Below are positions 25,362 to 33,878 of a DNA stretch of 64,000 bases, piece after piece (position 1 is the stretch's first letter; the number at the start of each line of letters is the position of its first letter). Origin of the DNA: Chitinophagaceae bacterium. Lineage in GTDB: Bacteria > Bacteroidota > Bacteroidia > Chitinophagales > Chitinophagaceae. Location: positions 1 to 64,000 of the forward strand of contig SAIW01000011.1 of the NCBI GenBank assembly GCA_004028795.1. The letters run 5' to 3'. Made by a program: the position numbers and the translations under genes. The notes beneath the pieces were generated by a model, which was given only the letters and a program-made list of their open reading frames with translations, was not told where the DNA came from and made no database searches.

Positions 25362-27812
25362 ATGCATTATAACGGAGAACATTTATTACAGGGCCAGTTA
25401 GGTCACTTTTTAGCTGTATTGTCATTGGCAAGTTCCTTGGTTGCAACAATCAGTTTTTATAAAGCCAATAAAGCAAACAATCCGATTGAGAAAAGCAGTT
25501 GGTTAAAATACGCAAGAATATCTTTCTTAATTGAAACAGTTGCTGTGTTTTCCATCTTCGCTATACTTTATTATTTAGTTGCCAATCATTACCATGAATA
25601 TTTTTTTGCATGGAACCATTCTTCCCGTTCATTGCAGCCAAAATATTTGCTGGCTTGTATTTGGGAAGATCAGAGTGGTAGCTTTCTGTTGTGGAATATG
25701 TGGCATTGTGTGTTAGGATGGATAATAATATGGAAACAAAAAAAATGGGAAGCTCCTCTTTTAACGGTCATCAACTTTGCACAGTTTTGTTTAGCAACGA
25801 TGCTTTTGGGCGTTTATATTTTTAATGTTAAGATTGGTAATGAACCATTTATTCTATGGAGAAATCATATGCCCGATTTGCCATTGTTTACTAACCCTGA
25901 TTATTTACAATTACCAAGAGTTTTTGAAGGCAACGATTTAAATACTTTATTGCAGAATTACTGGATGGTTATTCATCCGCCTATCTTGTTTTTAGGTTTT
26001 GCTTCAACCATTATTCCTTTTGGTTTTGCGTATGCGGGATTGGTTAATAAAGACCATAGTTGGGTTAAATCTTCTTTGCCCTGGGCAGGATTTTCTGCTG
26101 CTGTTTTAGGTACGGGTATTATGATGGGTGCTGCATGGGCTTACGAAAGTTTATCTTTTGGTGGTTATTGGGCCTGGGACCCTGTTGAGAATGCATCTTT
26201 AGTGCCCTGGCTTACTTTAATTGCAGGGTTACATACCAACATCATTTATAAAAGCACGGGCTACAGTTTAAGAAGTACTTACTTTTTTTACATCATCAGT
26301 TTTGTATTAGTGTTGTACTCCACATTCTTAACAAGAAGTGGTATTCTGGGCGATACTTCTGTTCATGCTTTTACCATTGATGATAAAAATGTGGTGGCAT
26401 TCTACTCGCAACTTATAGGTTTTGTATTGGTATTTTTTATTCCTGCAATGTGGTTGTTCTTTAGAAATTATAAAACCATTCCTTCCATACAAAAAGAGGA
26501 AAGCAGCTACAGCCGTGAGTTCTGGATGTTTATCGGTTCGTTGGTGTTTTTTCTTTCAGCTATTGTTATCATTTTTAAAACATCAACTCCTGTTTTCAAT
26601 AAAGTATTTAAAACAAATATTGCTCCGCCTGAAGACCCTGAGCTTGCTTACAATCAAATACAGATTTTTGTAGCTATCATAATCGGGTTATTAACTGCAG
26701 TAACGCAATACTTAAGATATAAAGACACTCCTAAAAACGTATTCTCAAAAAAAATAATACTTCCAACTGTTATCAGTTTTTTGGTAAGTATTGCTATAAG
26801 TGTGTTCGGCAATATTCAGTATGATAAACACGGCATTGTTTTTTTAGGAGCTATACATGTAGCCATATTTGCTGCTGTGTATGGGGTTATTGCCAATGCA
26901 AGCTATATATGGTTAGTATTAAAAGGAAAAATAAAAGCAGCAGGTGCATCTGTTGCTCACGTTGGTTTTGCATTGTGTTTAATAGGAATATTAATATCAT
27001 CAAGTAAGAAAACAGTCTTAAGCTGGAACACAACCGGTGTTGCCATGTTTAAGCAGGAGAAGAATGAAAACCCAGCAGAGAATATTACTTTATTCAAAGG
27101 TATTGCAACAGATATGGGTAAGTATATGGTTACCTATGCAAAAGATACTTTTAATGCGGGGGAAAGAAAACGTTTTTACGAAATTCATTTTGAAAACAAA
27201 AAAACCAAAGAGACTTTCAATCTTTATCCCGATGTTATTAAAAACAATAAAGGTGTAGAAGGTTTTGCTGCGAACCCTGCCAGCAAACATTACTGGAACA
27301 AAGACATATTTGTGTACATCTCTTCTTTTCAGCAAAATAAAAAAGACGATACCGCACATTTTCAAAATCACGAATTAAAAGTTGGCGATACTATTTTTTA
27401 TTCAAGTGGTTTTATTGTTCTTAAAAGTGTTGATGTAAACCCTGTTGCTAAAAAAGATAAATACGCAGCAGATGAAAGTGCTTTGTTTTTAAACCTTGAC
27501 ATAGTTGCAAAAGATGGGAGACGATATATAGCCACTCCGGGTATTGCTTTAAAAAATAACCAAGTTCGTGAAATGCCCGACAGTGTTGTATCTCAAAGTT
27601 TGGTGTTGAAATTTAATAATGTAATAAATGGTGATGCAGGTAAGCTGGAAATTGGTGTGAAAGAAAGCAGCAGCATTACAGATTTAGTTACTTTAAAAGT
27701 GTATGAATTTCCTATGATTAATGTTTTATGGATAGGCGTTGTAATTATGGTAATTGGTTTTATATTGAGTATTATTCAACGTAACAGAAAATCTGCATTA
27801 ACTGCGGTTTAG
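25362..27812 (+). CDS. ccmF: Cytochrome c haem lyase, CcmF/CcsA family
   Basis: The protein has 816 residues and many membrane segments. The tryptophan-rich haem-handling WWD motif appears as WGGYWAWDPVENASLVPWL (about 265-285), followed by TRSGILGDTSVHAF. The C-terminal third (about 570-790) is a periplasmic domain before a last membrane helix, as in CcmF. It attaches haem to apocytochrome c in the periplasm. It directly follows ccmE, separated only by a palindromic repeat. The symbol is given as ccmF; databases often label this group ccsA. Confidence 0.9.
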   Translation: MHYNGEHLLQGQLGHFLAVLSLASSLVATISFYKANKANNPIEKSSWLKYARISFLIETVAVFSIFAILYYLVANHYHEYFFAWNHSSRSLQPKYLLACIWEDQSGSFLLWNMWHCVLGWIIIWKQKKWEAPLLTVINFAQFCLATMLLGVYIFNVKIGNEPFILWRNHMPDLPLFTNPDYLQLPRVFEGNDLNTLLQNYWMVIHPPILFLGFASTIIPFGFAYAGLVNKDHSWVKSSLPWAGFSAAVLGTGIMMGAAWAYESLSFGGYWAWDPVENASLVPWLTLIAGLHTNIIYKSTGYSLRSTYFFYIISFVLVLYSTFLTRSGILGDTSVHAFTIDDKNVVAFYSQLIGFVLVFFIPAMWLFFRNYKTIPSIQKEESSYSREFWMFIGSLVFFLSAIVIIFKTSTPVFNKVFKTNIAPPEDPELAYNQIQIFVAIIIGLLTAVTQYLRYKDTPKNVFSKKIILPTVISFLVSIAISVFGNIQYDKHGIVFLGAIHVAIFAAVYGVIANASYIWLVLKGKIKAAGASVAHVGFALCLIGILISSSKKTVLSWNTTGVAMFKQEKNENPAENITLFKGIATDMGKYMVTYAKDTFNAGERKRFYEIHFENKKTKETFNLYPDVIKNNKGVEGFAANPASKHYWNKDIFVYISSFQQNKKDDTAHFQNHELKVGDTIFYSSGFIVLKSVDVNPVAKKDKYAADESALFLNLDIVAKDGRRYIATPGIALKNNQVREMPDSVVSQSLVLKFNNVINGDAGKLEIGVKESSSITDLVTLKVYEFPMINVLWIGVVIMVIGFILSIIQRNRKSALTAV

Positions 27813-27881
27813 ATACTGTTTAAGGTTACCTTTTCTAACTTTAACGTATCAATAGCAAAGCTTCTGTAACTTTATTTTGAA

Positions 27882-28502
27882 ATGAAGTTTGCCTTCCGAC
27901 ATATTATTAGCTATTTTTCTATTGTATTCCTTGTTTTGTTATCTTATAAAACACAAGCACAGCATGGCATTTATGATACCGTAAGAGTACATGCTTATGT
28001 TACTCCCGAAGGTGATACGATTCCCATGGCTTATTTACCCGGTGTAGATGTGTTTACCAAGTTGACTGCAAAACAAAAACAATATTGGGCAGAATGGACA
28101 AGGCTTCGCAATGCAGTATATGTAACTTATCCTTATGCCAAAACTGCATCAAGAATAATGAATGAAATAAATGCACGATTAGTAAACGTGCATGATAAAA
28201 AGCAACGTAAAGCCATTATCCGTTCAAGAGAAAAAGAATTAAGAAAAGAATTTACAGATAAACTTACCAATCTTTCTATTTATCAGGGCAAGGTTTTAAT
28301 GAAATTAATTTATAGAGAAACAGGTAATAGTTGCTACGAAATTTTGGATGAATATAAAGGAAGTTTTAATGCAGTATTATATCAATCAATAGCATTTGTT
28401 TTCGGAACCAGCTTAAAACAAAACTATGATGCCAACGGTAAAGACGCAGACATGGAGAAGATTGTAAAAGATGTTGAGAAGATGTATGGATACAGAAGTT
28501 AA
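27882..28502 (+). CDS. DUF4294 domain-containing exported protein
   Basis: The protein has 206 residues with a signal peptide (about 1-26, ending QAQ). The DUF4294 core (about 35-190) includes EGDTIPMAYLPGVDVF, a Lys/Arg-rich helical segment and GNSCYEILDEYKGSF. DUF4294 is a Bacteroidota family without known biochemical role. The last four bases overlap the convergent aat gene. Confidence 0.85.
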   Translation: MKFAFRHIISYFSIVFLVLLSYKTQAQHGIYDTVRVHAYVTPEGDTIPMAYLPGVDVFTKLTAKQKQYWAEWTRLRNAVYVTYPYAKTASRIMNEINARLVNVHDKKQRKAIIRSREKELRKEFTDKLTNLSIYQGKVLMKLIYRETGNSCYEILDEYKGSFNAVLYQSIAFVFGTSLKQNYDANGKDADMEKIVKDVEKMYGYRS

Positions 28503-29143
28503 ATAAAATGTTTCAATGCTTGCAGAAACTGTTCCCGCATAATCATTTTAGCTCCTAAACTTTCTAAATGTTCAGTATAAACCTGGCAATCAATTAGTTC
28601 AACACCTTCACTTTTTAATTGTTGAACATATTGTATAAATGCAAACTTGCTTGCATTGCTTGTATGGCTAAACATACTTTCACCAAAAAAAACTTTACCT
28701 AATCTTATTCCATATAAACCGCCAACTAATTCGTTGTTTAACCATGCTTCGGCACTATGGGCATAGCCTTGATGATGTAAAGCAGTATAAGCAGTTATGA
28801 TTTCTTTATTTAACCATGTGCCATCCTGGTTTTTGCGAGGAACTTCTTTGCAATAATTAATTACCTTTTCAAAAGCTTCATTAACAGAAAAACGAAATTC
28901 ATTTTTCTTTAGAATGGCCTTCATGCTTTTGCTTATTTTCAACTCATCTGGTAATAAAATAAAGCGTGGATTGGGGCTCCACCATAAAGGAACTTCACCA
29001 TCGTACCAGGGAAATATTCCTTTTCTGTATGCTAATAAAACCCGATCCGGACTTATATCTCCGCCCATTGCCAATAAACCGTCTTCCATTGATTCTTCAA
29101 CAGGCGGAAACCATAATTTATCGTCTAATACATGCAAAGGCAT
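28499..29143 (-). CDS. aat: Leucyl/phenylalanyl-tRNA-protein transferase
   Basis: The 214-residue enzyme has the usual Aat length and blocks: GLLAMGGDISPDRVLLAYR, GIFPWYDGEVPLWWSPNPR and GVELIDCQVYTEHLESLGA. It transfers Leu or Phe to N-terminal Lys or Arg of proteins, making primary N-degrons. The clpS gene lies 78 bases upstream on the same strand, so tagging enzyme and adaptor are neighbours. Confidence 0.95.
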   Translation of the reverse strand: MPLHVLDDKLWFPPVEESMEDGLLAMGGDISPDRVLLAYRKGIFPWYDGEVPLWWSPNPRFILLPDELKISKSMKAILKKNEFRFSVNEAFEKVINYCKEVPRKNQDGTWLNKEIITAYTALHHQGYAHSAEAWLNNELVGGLYGIRLGKVFFGESMFSHTSNASKFAFIQYVQQLKSEGVELIDCQVYTEHLESLGAKMIMREQFLQALKHFI

Positions 29144-29221
29144 AGTACTTCGAAGATAAAAGCGAAAGATGAAATTTGAAATGTTAGGATAACTGTTTTT
29201 GTAAACTTAAAAAGCAACTTA

Positions 29222-29521
29222 TTATGCTTCCTGTATGTCTTCTATTGTTGCGTTGATGCCTCTTTCCGTAATCGCATCGCACATGGGTTTTAAAGTATCG
29301 TAGTCGCCGTTCTTCACAGCATATTTTCCTTTAAAGTGAATAAGCATTGCACATTGTTCTGCCTGTTCTTGTGTATGATTGCAAACATCCATTAATGTTT
29401 CAATAACCCATTCAAAAGTATTTACCTCATCATTCCAAACAATAAGGTTCATAGAGAATTCAGCAGTGTCTATAGCTGCTGCTTCATTTAATTCCCATGG
29501 ATTGTTATTGGTTTGAAACAT
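29222..29521 (-). CDS. clpS: Clp protease adaptor ClpS
   Basis: The 99-residue protein is a ClpS adaptor: NLIVWNDEVNTFEWVIETL holds the N-degron-binding residues (Asn, Asp and the following hydrophobic positions), and the HTQEQAEQCAMLIHFKGKYAV helices follow. It delivers proteins with Leu, Phe, Tyr or Trp at the N-terminus to ClpA or ClpC with ClpP. It precedes aat on the same strand. Confidence 0.95.
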   Translation of the reverse strand: MFQTNNNPWELNEAAAIDTAEFSMNLIVWNDEVNTFEWVIETLMDVCNHTQEQAEQCAMLIHFKGKYAVKNGDYDTLKPMCDAITERGINATIEDIQEA

Positions 29522-29525
29522 GCTG

Positions 29526-29533
29526 CAAAAATA
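29526..29533 (-). promoter_or_regulatory. Candidate -7 box of clpS
   Basis: TATTTTTG on the minus strand lies four bases from the clpS ATG; transcription from it would start at or next to the start codon. Confidence 0.4.
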
Positions 29534-29557
29534 ATGTGTGGATATGATAACTTTTTT

Positions 29558-29587
29558 TTGGCTGATATTTTTCTACCCCTATTTTTG
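29558..29587 (+). promoter_or_regulatory. Promoter of tRNA-Val
   Basis: A -33 TTG (29558-29560) and -7 TATTTTTG (29580-29587) are 19 bases apart, and the tRNA begins 17 bases after the -7 box. This is a full match to the Bacteroidota consensus. Confidence 0.75.
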
Positions 29588-29604
29588 CACTCCCAAAAAG
29601 GAAA

Positions 29605-29679
29605 GGGAGTTTAGCTCAGTTGGTTTAGAGCATCTGCCTTACAAGCAGAGGGTCGGCGGTTCGACCCCGTCAACTCCCA
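29605..29679 (+). tRNA. tRNA-Val (anticodon TAC)
   Basis: The 75-base gene has acceptor arms GGGAGTT/AACTCCC, the anticodon loop CTTACAA with TAC, and the T-loop GGTTCGACCC. The CCA is not encoded. Confidence 0.95.
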
Positions 29680-29681
29680 CA

Positions 29682-29710
29682 AAAAAGCCTCAAATATTTT
29701 GAGGCTTTTT
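29682..29710. terminator. Bidirectional terminator after tRNA-Val
   Basis: Perfect 12-bp arms AAAAAGCCTCAA (29682-29693) and TTGAGGCTTTTT (29699-29710). It ends the tRNA transcript and the convergent minus-strand gene. Confidence 0.9.
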
Positions 29711-29712
29711 AT

Positions 29713-30003
29713 TTAGTTTAACTGCAAAGCAGGCAACCTGTAATGAATACTGTCATACACAAACAATTCTTCAATAGTATAAGTCCAGTATTTATATAAA
29801 GGCGATTTTGCTAAATATTTATCAGCTTCTGCTTTATTGTCAGTGTTTAGTGTAATCCAGCAGGTTTGCGATTCCATGCTAACAGCATAGCTATCAATAA
29901 TGCCTTTATTTAAGAGATAATTAATGTAGGTTCTGTGCGACGGAACAAAACTCATAAACTCGTCATCTATCGTGAATTTTATTATTGCCTGAAACTTTTT
30001 CAT
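29713..30003 (-). CDS. Small protein with muconolactone isomerase-like fold
   Basis: The 96-residue protein has the ferredoxin-like pattern of dimeric alpha/beta-barrel proteins: a first strand KKFQAIIKFTI, a helix SHRTYINYLLNKGII, a strand SYAVSME, then TCWITLNTDNKAEADKYLA and a last strand. Similar Bacteroidota proteins are annotated as muconolactone isomerase-like or YCII-like; enzymatic activity is not assured. It is monocistronic. Confidence 0.65.
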   Translation of the reverse strand: MKKFQAIIKFTIDDEFMSFVPSHRTYINYLLNKGIIDSYAVSMESQTCWITLNTDNKAEADKYLAKSPLYKYWTYTIEELFVYDSIHYRLPALQLN

Positions 30004-30083
30004 ACTTCATATTTTAATAAATTAAAGCAATTAGTGTGCAATTAGTTTTTCAATGGCAATATGTCTTATAACGTAAACATTAA

Positions 30084-30473
30084 TCAACTTAAAACCACGA
30101 ATAACGCATATATAATACCGGGCAGCCAGAATATCAATGTAAGAATAAGGCTTAACCAGAATTTACCGTTCAACTCGTTCTCGTGCAGATATACAGCTAA
30201 AGGCGGTAACAAAATTGCGAGTATTGCTAATAAAAGCGTGTTCGTATCTGTATCACTGTTCTTTTTATTTTCACGCCAATATTTTTTGGCTTCTTTAATT
30301 CTTGATTTTCTGTCGGCACGAGAAAGTGAGTGAAATTCTTTCAACGCATTTTGAGCAACTATTGATACATTCTGAGTGCTATCAGTAGTAGTTTCCGAAG
30401 AAAAAGTAATTGCTCTTGAAGAATTAAAAATAATTAAGGTAATTACAAAAGTGATTATGATTTTCTTTCTCAT
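30084..30473 (-). CDS. YqaE/Pmp3 family membrane protein
   Basis: The 129-residue protein has an N-terminal signal or anchor, a charged helical middle (60-85) and a C-terminal Pmp3/YqaE domain with two membrane helices: LLAILLPPLAVYLHE then FWLSLILTLIFWLPGIIYAL. The short Pmp3 unit alone is about 50 residues, so this is the extended Bacteroidota form with a periplasmic or cytoplasmic extension. Related proteins respond to salt or membrane stress. Confidence 0.85.
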   Translation of the reverse strand: MRKKIIITFVITLIIFNSSRAITFSSETTTDSTQNVSIVAQNALKEFHSLSRADRKSRIKEAKKYWRENKKNSDTDTNTLLLAILAILLPPLAVYLHENELNGKFWLSLILTLIFWLPGIIYALFVVLS

Positions 30474-30518
30474 ATTAGTTATGATTTTAACGAAAGATAA
30501 ATAATTCTATTTAGAAAA

Positions 30519-31532
30519 TTACCATTCTGCTCTTGCAGTAGGGCTAACACTTAATTCAGCAAAATCATTCGCCAAATATTTATAATAAGCTGTTATCGCA
30601 ATCATAGCAGCATTATCTGTACAGTATTCAAACTTTGGAATGAATATTTTCCAACTATATTGATTACCCATAACTGTTAATGCATTCCGTAAACCGCTAT
30701 TGGCACTAACCCCACCTGCAATACAAACATTCTTTATGCCTGTTTGTTTTACTGCCAGTTTAATTTTTTTCAATAAAATAGTAATAATGGTGTGTTGAAC
30801 GGAAGCACATAAATCGCTTAAATTATTTTGAATGAAAGCTGCATCATGTTTTTGTAAGAAATAAAGCACGGATGTTTTTAAACCGCTGAACGAAAAATTT
30901 AAATCGGGTATTTGCGGTTCTGCAAATTTAAAAGCAGTGGGATTACCTTCTTTAGCATACTTATCAATTAATGGCCCGCCCGGGTAAGGCAAGCCCAACA
31001 ACTTTGCAGTTTTATCAAAAGCTTCTCCTGCAGCATCATCAATGGTTTCTCCAATTACTTCTAATGCAAGCGGAGACTTAGCTAACACAATCTGCGTATG
31101 TCCACCACTCACTGTTAAACATAAAAATGGAAATTCAGGACTATTGTCTTCATCAATTAAATTGGCTAAAACATGGGCCTGCATATGATGCACGGCAATT
31201 AAGGGTTTGTTTAATGATAAGGCTAACGATTTGGCAAATTGTGCTCCTACCAATAAACTGCCTATTAAACCCGGAGCTTGTGTAAAAGCGATTGCAGAAA
31301 TATCGTGAATTGTGAATTGTGAATCGTGAGTTGATTGAACCTGATTAATAGCTGCACTAACAACAGGAACAATATGTTGCATATGAGCCCTGCTTGCCAA
31401 CTCGGGTACAACACCACCATATTTTTCGTGGATAGTTTGATTGGCTATGAAGTTGGATAAAATCTTTCCGTCAACACAAACCGATGCTGAAGTTTCATCG
31501 CAGGAAGATTCTATTGCAAGTATGGTTGTCAA
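30519..31532 (-). CDS. tsaD: tRNA N6-adenosine threonylcarbamoyltransferase
   Basis: The 337-residue protein is TsaD of the ASKHA superfamily: LAIESSCDETSA at the N-terminus, the metal-binding HHMQAH motif and the C-terminal FEYCTDNAAMIA. With TsaB and TsaE it transfers the threonylcarbamoyl group to A37 of ANN-decoding tRNAs. No ATG exists; the TTG at 31532 gives the normal N-terminus MTTILAIESS. A TTG at 31559 adds nine residues that fall in an AT-rich palindromic repeat, so it is disfavoured. Confidence 0.93.
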   Translation of the reverse strand: MTTILAIESSCDETSASVCVDGKILSNFIANQTIHEKYGGVVPELASRAHMQHIVPVVSAAINQVQSTHDSQFTIHDISAIAFTQAPGLIGSLLVGAQFAKSLALSLNKPLIAVHHMQAHVLANLIDEDNSPEFPFLCLTVSGGHTQIVLAKSPLALEVIGETIDDAAGEAFDKTAKLLGLPYPGGPLIDKYAKEGNPTAFKFAEPQIPDLNFSFSGLKTSVLYFLQKHDAAFIQNNLSDLCASVQHTIITILLKKIKLAVKQTGIKNVCIAGGVSANSGLRNALTVMGNQYSWKIFIPKFEYCTDNAAMIAITAYYKYLANDFAELSVSPTARAEW

Positions 31533-31534
31533 AG

Positions 31535-31620
31535 TATATAAAGTTTGTCTAGTAAACAAAGCTGTAAAAGTAAACCATGATTTACTTTTATACCTATAAA
31601 CTTTAGATACTTTATATACG
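31535..31620. repeat. AT-rich imperfect palindrome
   Basis: GTATATAAAGTTT near 31536 is complementary to parts of AAACTTTAGATACTTTATAT near 31599, and a perfect inner pair AAAAGTAAA/TTTACTTTT lies at 31566-31589. A related string (AAAGTTTGTAAAGTATATAG) occurs near 40392. Confidence 0.4.
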
Positions 31621-31635
31621 CTTGCTACTTTAAAG

Positions 31636-32895
31636 TTATTTGCTTCTTATTGCAACAACAGGGTCCATACGGGCAGCTATAAATGCCGGAATAATTCCTG
31701 CCAACACACCGAGTATTATACAAATACTCATTGCCATAAAAATAATATTACCTGCAATAAAAATAGGGAAAGGCATTACAGAGCTAAGGAATAAAGTAAG
31801 TAACCATACAAAGAATAAACCCAACATTCCACCTATAATACAAAGGAATGCACTTTCTAATAAAAATTCTGTCAATATAGTTTTGCGTTTGGCACCAATG
31901 GCTTTTTTTAAACCAATTTGGCTTGTTCTTTCACGAACGGTAACGAACATTATATTGGCTACTCCAAACGCACCCACCAATAAACTTAATCCTGCAATAA
32001 ACCAACCTGCCAGATTAATGGAGCCTGCCAGATTATCTATAAGTTGACCGAACAATTGAATATCATTCAAAGCAAAATTATCTGCTTGCTGCGGGCTTAG
32101 TTTTCTAAGCTGACGCATATAACCACGCAACTCATCAATTAAAGATTGTTTGGCTACATTATCTTTTCCTTCAACAATTATTAAGTGTTGCCCTGCACGT
32201 TCAACATCAAAAAGTGAAGCGAAATATTGGTAACTTATTAAAATGCAATTATCAAACTGAAAGCCTATACCTTCAGTTCCTCTCTTTTCAATTAAACCAA
32301 CAATGGTAACTTTCCTTCCATTCATTGAAATTTGTTTACCAACGCAGGATACATCTGCCACACCAAATAAATTTTCTGCCTGTGTTGCACCAATAATACA
32401 AACAGGGCTGCCTCTTGTAAATTCAGCATCGCTTATAAACCTTCCTTCTGCAATTTTTAAATCCTGAATTTTATAAAAATCTTCTGTTACACCGTATAAG
32501 GGAACATTTTGAATAGAAGTACTTTCATATTCTGCAGTAACAGAATTAGGAACGAAAAAAGCAACATTCTTAGCCTGCGTTAAATTGGTACGCAAAAACT
32601 GCATTTCGCTTATTTTATTGGCAGGTCTTTTATAATATTTCCACCATGGAAAACCGCCACCACCGCCACCATCGCTGTAATCAAACTTATCAATCCAGAT
32701 TGAATTAGTGCCTAAAGCTTTTATTTGAGATTGCACATTGTCTTTTAAACTATCAACAGTGGCTAATACACCGATAATGCAAAAAATTCCTATAGTAATG
32801 CCGAATAAAGAAAGAAATGTACGCAGCTTATTTACACGTAATTCCTGTAAAGCCATGCGGAAGCTGTTCCATAAAATGTTCAGCAGTTTAAACAT
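31636..32895 (-). CDS. ABC transporter permease, MacB/FtsX type
   Basis: The protein has 419 residues: an N-terminal helix (about 22-43, in NKLRTFLSLFGITIGIFCII), a large periplasmic MacB-like core domain (50-270), and three C-terminal membrane helices with the FtsX domain (GLKKAIGAKRKTILTEFLLE between helices). Such mechanotransmission permeases work with a separate LolD/MacB ATPase, which is not adjacent here. A Gly-rich stretch (SDGGGGGGFPWW) interrupts the periplasmic domain. Confidence 0.9.
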   Translation of the reverse strand: MFKLLNILWNSFRMALQELRVNKLRTFLSLFGITIGIFCIIGVLATVDSLKDNVQSQIKALGTNSIWIDKFDYSDGGGGGGFPWWKYYKRPANKISEMQFLRTNLTQAKNVAFFVPNSVTAEYESTSIQNVPLYGVTEDFYKIQDLKIAEGRFISDAEFTRGSPVCIIGATQAENLFGVADVSCVGKQISMNGRKVTIVGLIEKRGTEGIGFQFDNCILISYQYFASLFDVERAGQHLIIVEGKDNVAKQSLIDELRGYMRQLRKLSPQQADNFALNDIQLFGQLIDNLAGSINLAGWFIAGLSLLVGAFGVANIMFVTVRERTSQIGLKKAIGAKRKTILTEFLLESAFLCIIGGMLGLFFVWLLTLFLSSVMPFPIFIAGNIIFMAMSICIILGVLAGIIPAFIAARMDPVVAIRSK

Positions 32896-32899
32896 GTTT

Positions 32900-32907
32900 C
32901 AAATGTA
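32900..32907 (-). promoter_or_regulatory. Candidate -7 box of the MacB-type permease gene
   Basis: TACATTTG on the minus strand, four bases from the ATG at 32895. No convincing -33 TTG at standard spacing. Confidence 0.35.
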
Positions 32908-33009
32908 AGCACTGCAAAACAAAAAAGCTCTTTTGTTGTTATTTGTTTGATGAAAGGCATTTGCAAAGTATATTGTCGAAAACGTTCTCGTAAAAAATGA
33001 AAATGATAA

Positions 33010-33040
33010 TTGTATTACATTGATTTGACTGTTACTTTTG
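33010..33040 (+). promoter_or_regulatory. Promoter of the sdh cluster
   Basis: A -33 TTG (33010-33012) and -7 TACTTTTG (33033-33040) are 20 bases apart; sdhC starts 31 bases downstream. Confidence 0.7.
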
Positions 33041-33071
33041 CAGCGATTTTAATAAACCACAATCCCGCTAT

Positions 33072-33758
33072 ATGACTTGGAAACAGATGTTCACCTCTTC
33101 AATCGGCAGAAAATTAGTAATGAGTTTTACGGGTGTTTTTTTAATTCTTTTTTTAATAGTGCATGTTGGTATTAATGCCTGCATTTTTGCTAATGATGGC
33201 GGGCAAATGTTTAACACGGCAGCCCATTTTATGGGTGCTAATATTGTTCCCCGTATTTTAGAAGTTGGTTTGTTTGCAGGGTTTATTCTGCACATTATAC
33301 AAGGTTATATGCTTACTGTTAAAAACAAGAGTGCAAGAAAAGTAAGCTATGCCATAGATTATGGTAATAAAGGTAGTAAATGGTATAGCAGAAGCATGGC
33401 TTTATTAGGCACTTTGGTTTTATTGTTTTTAATTCTTCATCTTTCTAATTTCTGGATACCTAACAGAAGCAGCCAGGGCTTTAGTTTAGGTGGTGAGATT
33501 GATTTGTATGAAAAAATGAAAGAAACTTTTTCAGGGCATGATATTATCACCATCTTAACCATTTTAGTATATGTGTTGGGATGTGCTGCTTTGGGGTATC
33601 ACCTGGCACATGGTTTTCAAAGTGCGTTTAAAACATTGGGTGTACATAATAAACGTTATCAGGTAATGTTAACAAACATTGGTTACGGCTTTGCTGTAAT
33701 TGTTTCTTTAGCATTTGCTATGATGCCTATAAGTTTTCATTTTGGTTTATTGAATTAG
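33072..33758 (+). CDS. sdhC: Succinate dehydrogenase cytochrome b558 subunit
   Basis: The 228-residue protein has five membrane segments and His residues placed as in di-haem b558 subunits of the Bacillus/Wolinella type (His in IVHVG, ILHIIQG, LILHLSNFW and YHLAHGF). It anchors the complex in the inner membrane and passes electrons to menaquinone. It is followed by sdhA and sdhB; the 120-base gap before sdhA contains REP copy R3. Confidence 0.94.
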   Translation: MTWKQMFTSSIGRKLVMSFTGVFLILFLIVHVGINACIFANDGGQMFNTAAHFMGANIVPRILEVGLFAGFILHIIQGYMLTVKNKSARKVSYAIDYGNKGSKWYSRSMALLGTLVLLFLILHLSNFWIPNRSSQGFSLGGEIDLYEKMKETFSGHDIITILTILVYVLGCAALGYHLAHGFQSAFKTLGVHNKRYQVMLTNIGYGFAVIVSLAFAMMPISFHFGLLN

Positions 33759-33780
33759 GTTATAAAGTTGCACAGCAAAC

Positions 33781-33836
33781 AGAACGTTGAAGTGTGCGAC
33801 GCAACAAAAGCTTAATAAAGAACAAAAGCCGGTTAC
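33781..33836 (+). repeat. REP-like GTGCGACGCAAC element, copy R3 (inside the sdh cluster)
   Basis: It reads AGAACGTTGAAGTGTGCGAC then GCAACAAAAGCTTAATAAAG. It lies between sdhC and sdhA, 42 bases before the sdhA ATG. Confidence 0.75.
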
Positions 33837-33878
33837 AAAAATTTCTGAATATTAATTCATCATTCTTAATTGAATAAG

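Noticed and set aside
31640-32047. A 135-codon plus-strand frame antisense to the MacB-type permease gene
   Set aside because: It is a mirror of the permease coding frame (Ile/Ala/Pro-rich), not supported by a start region or family.
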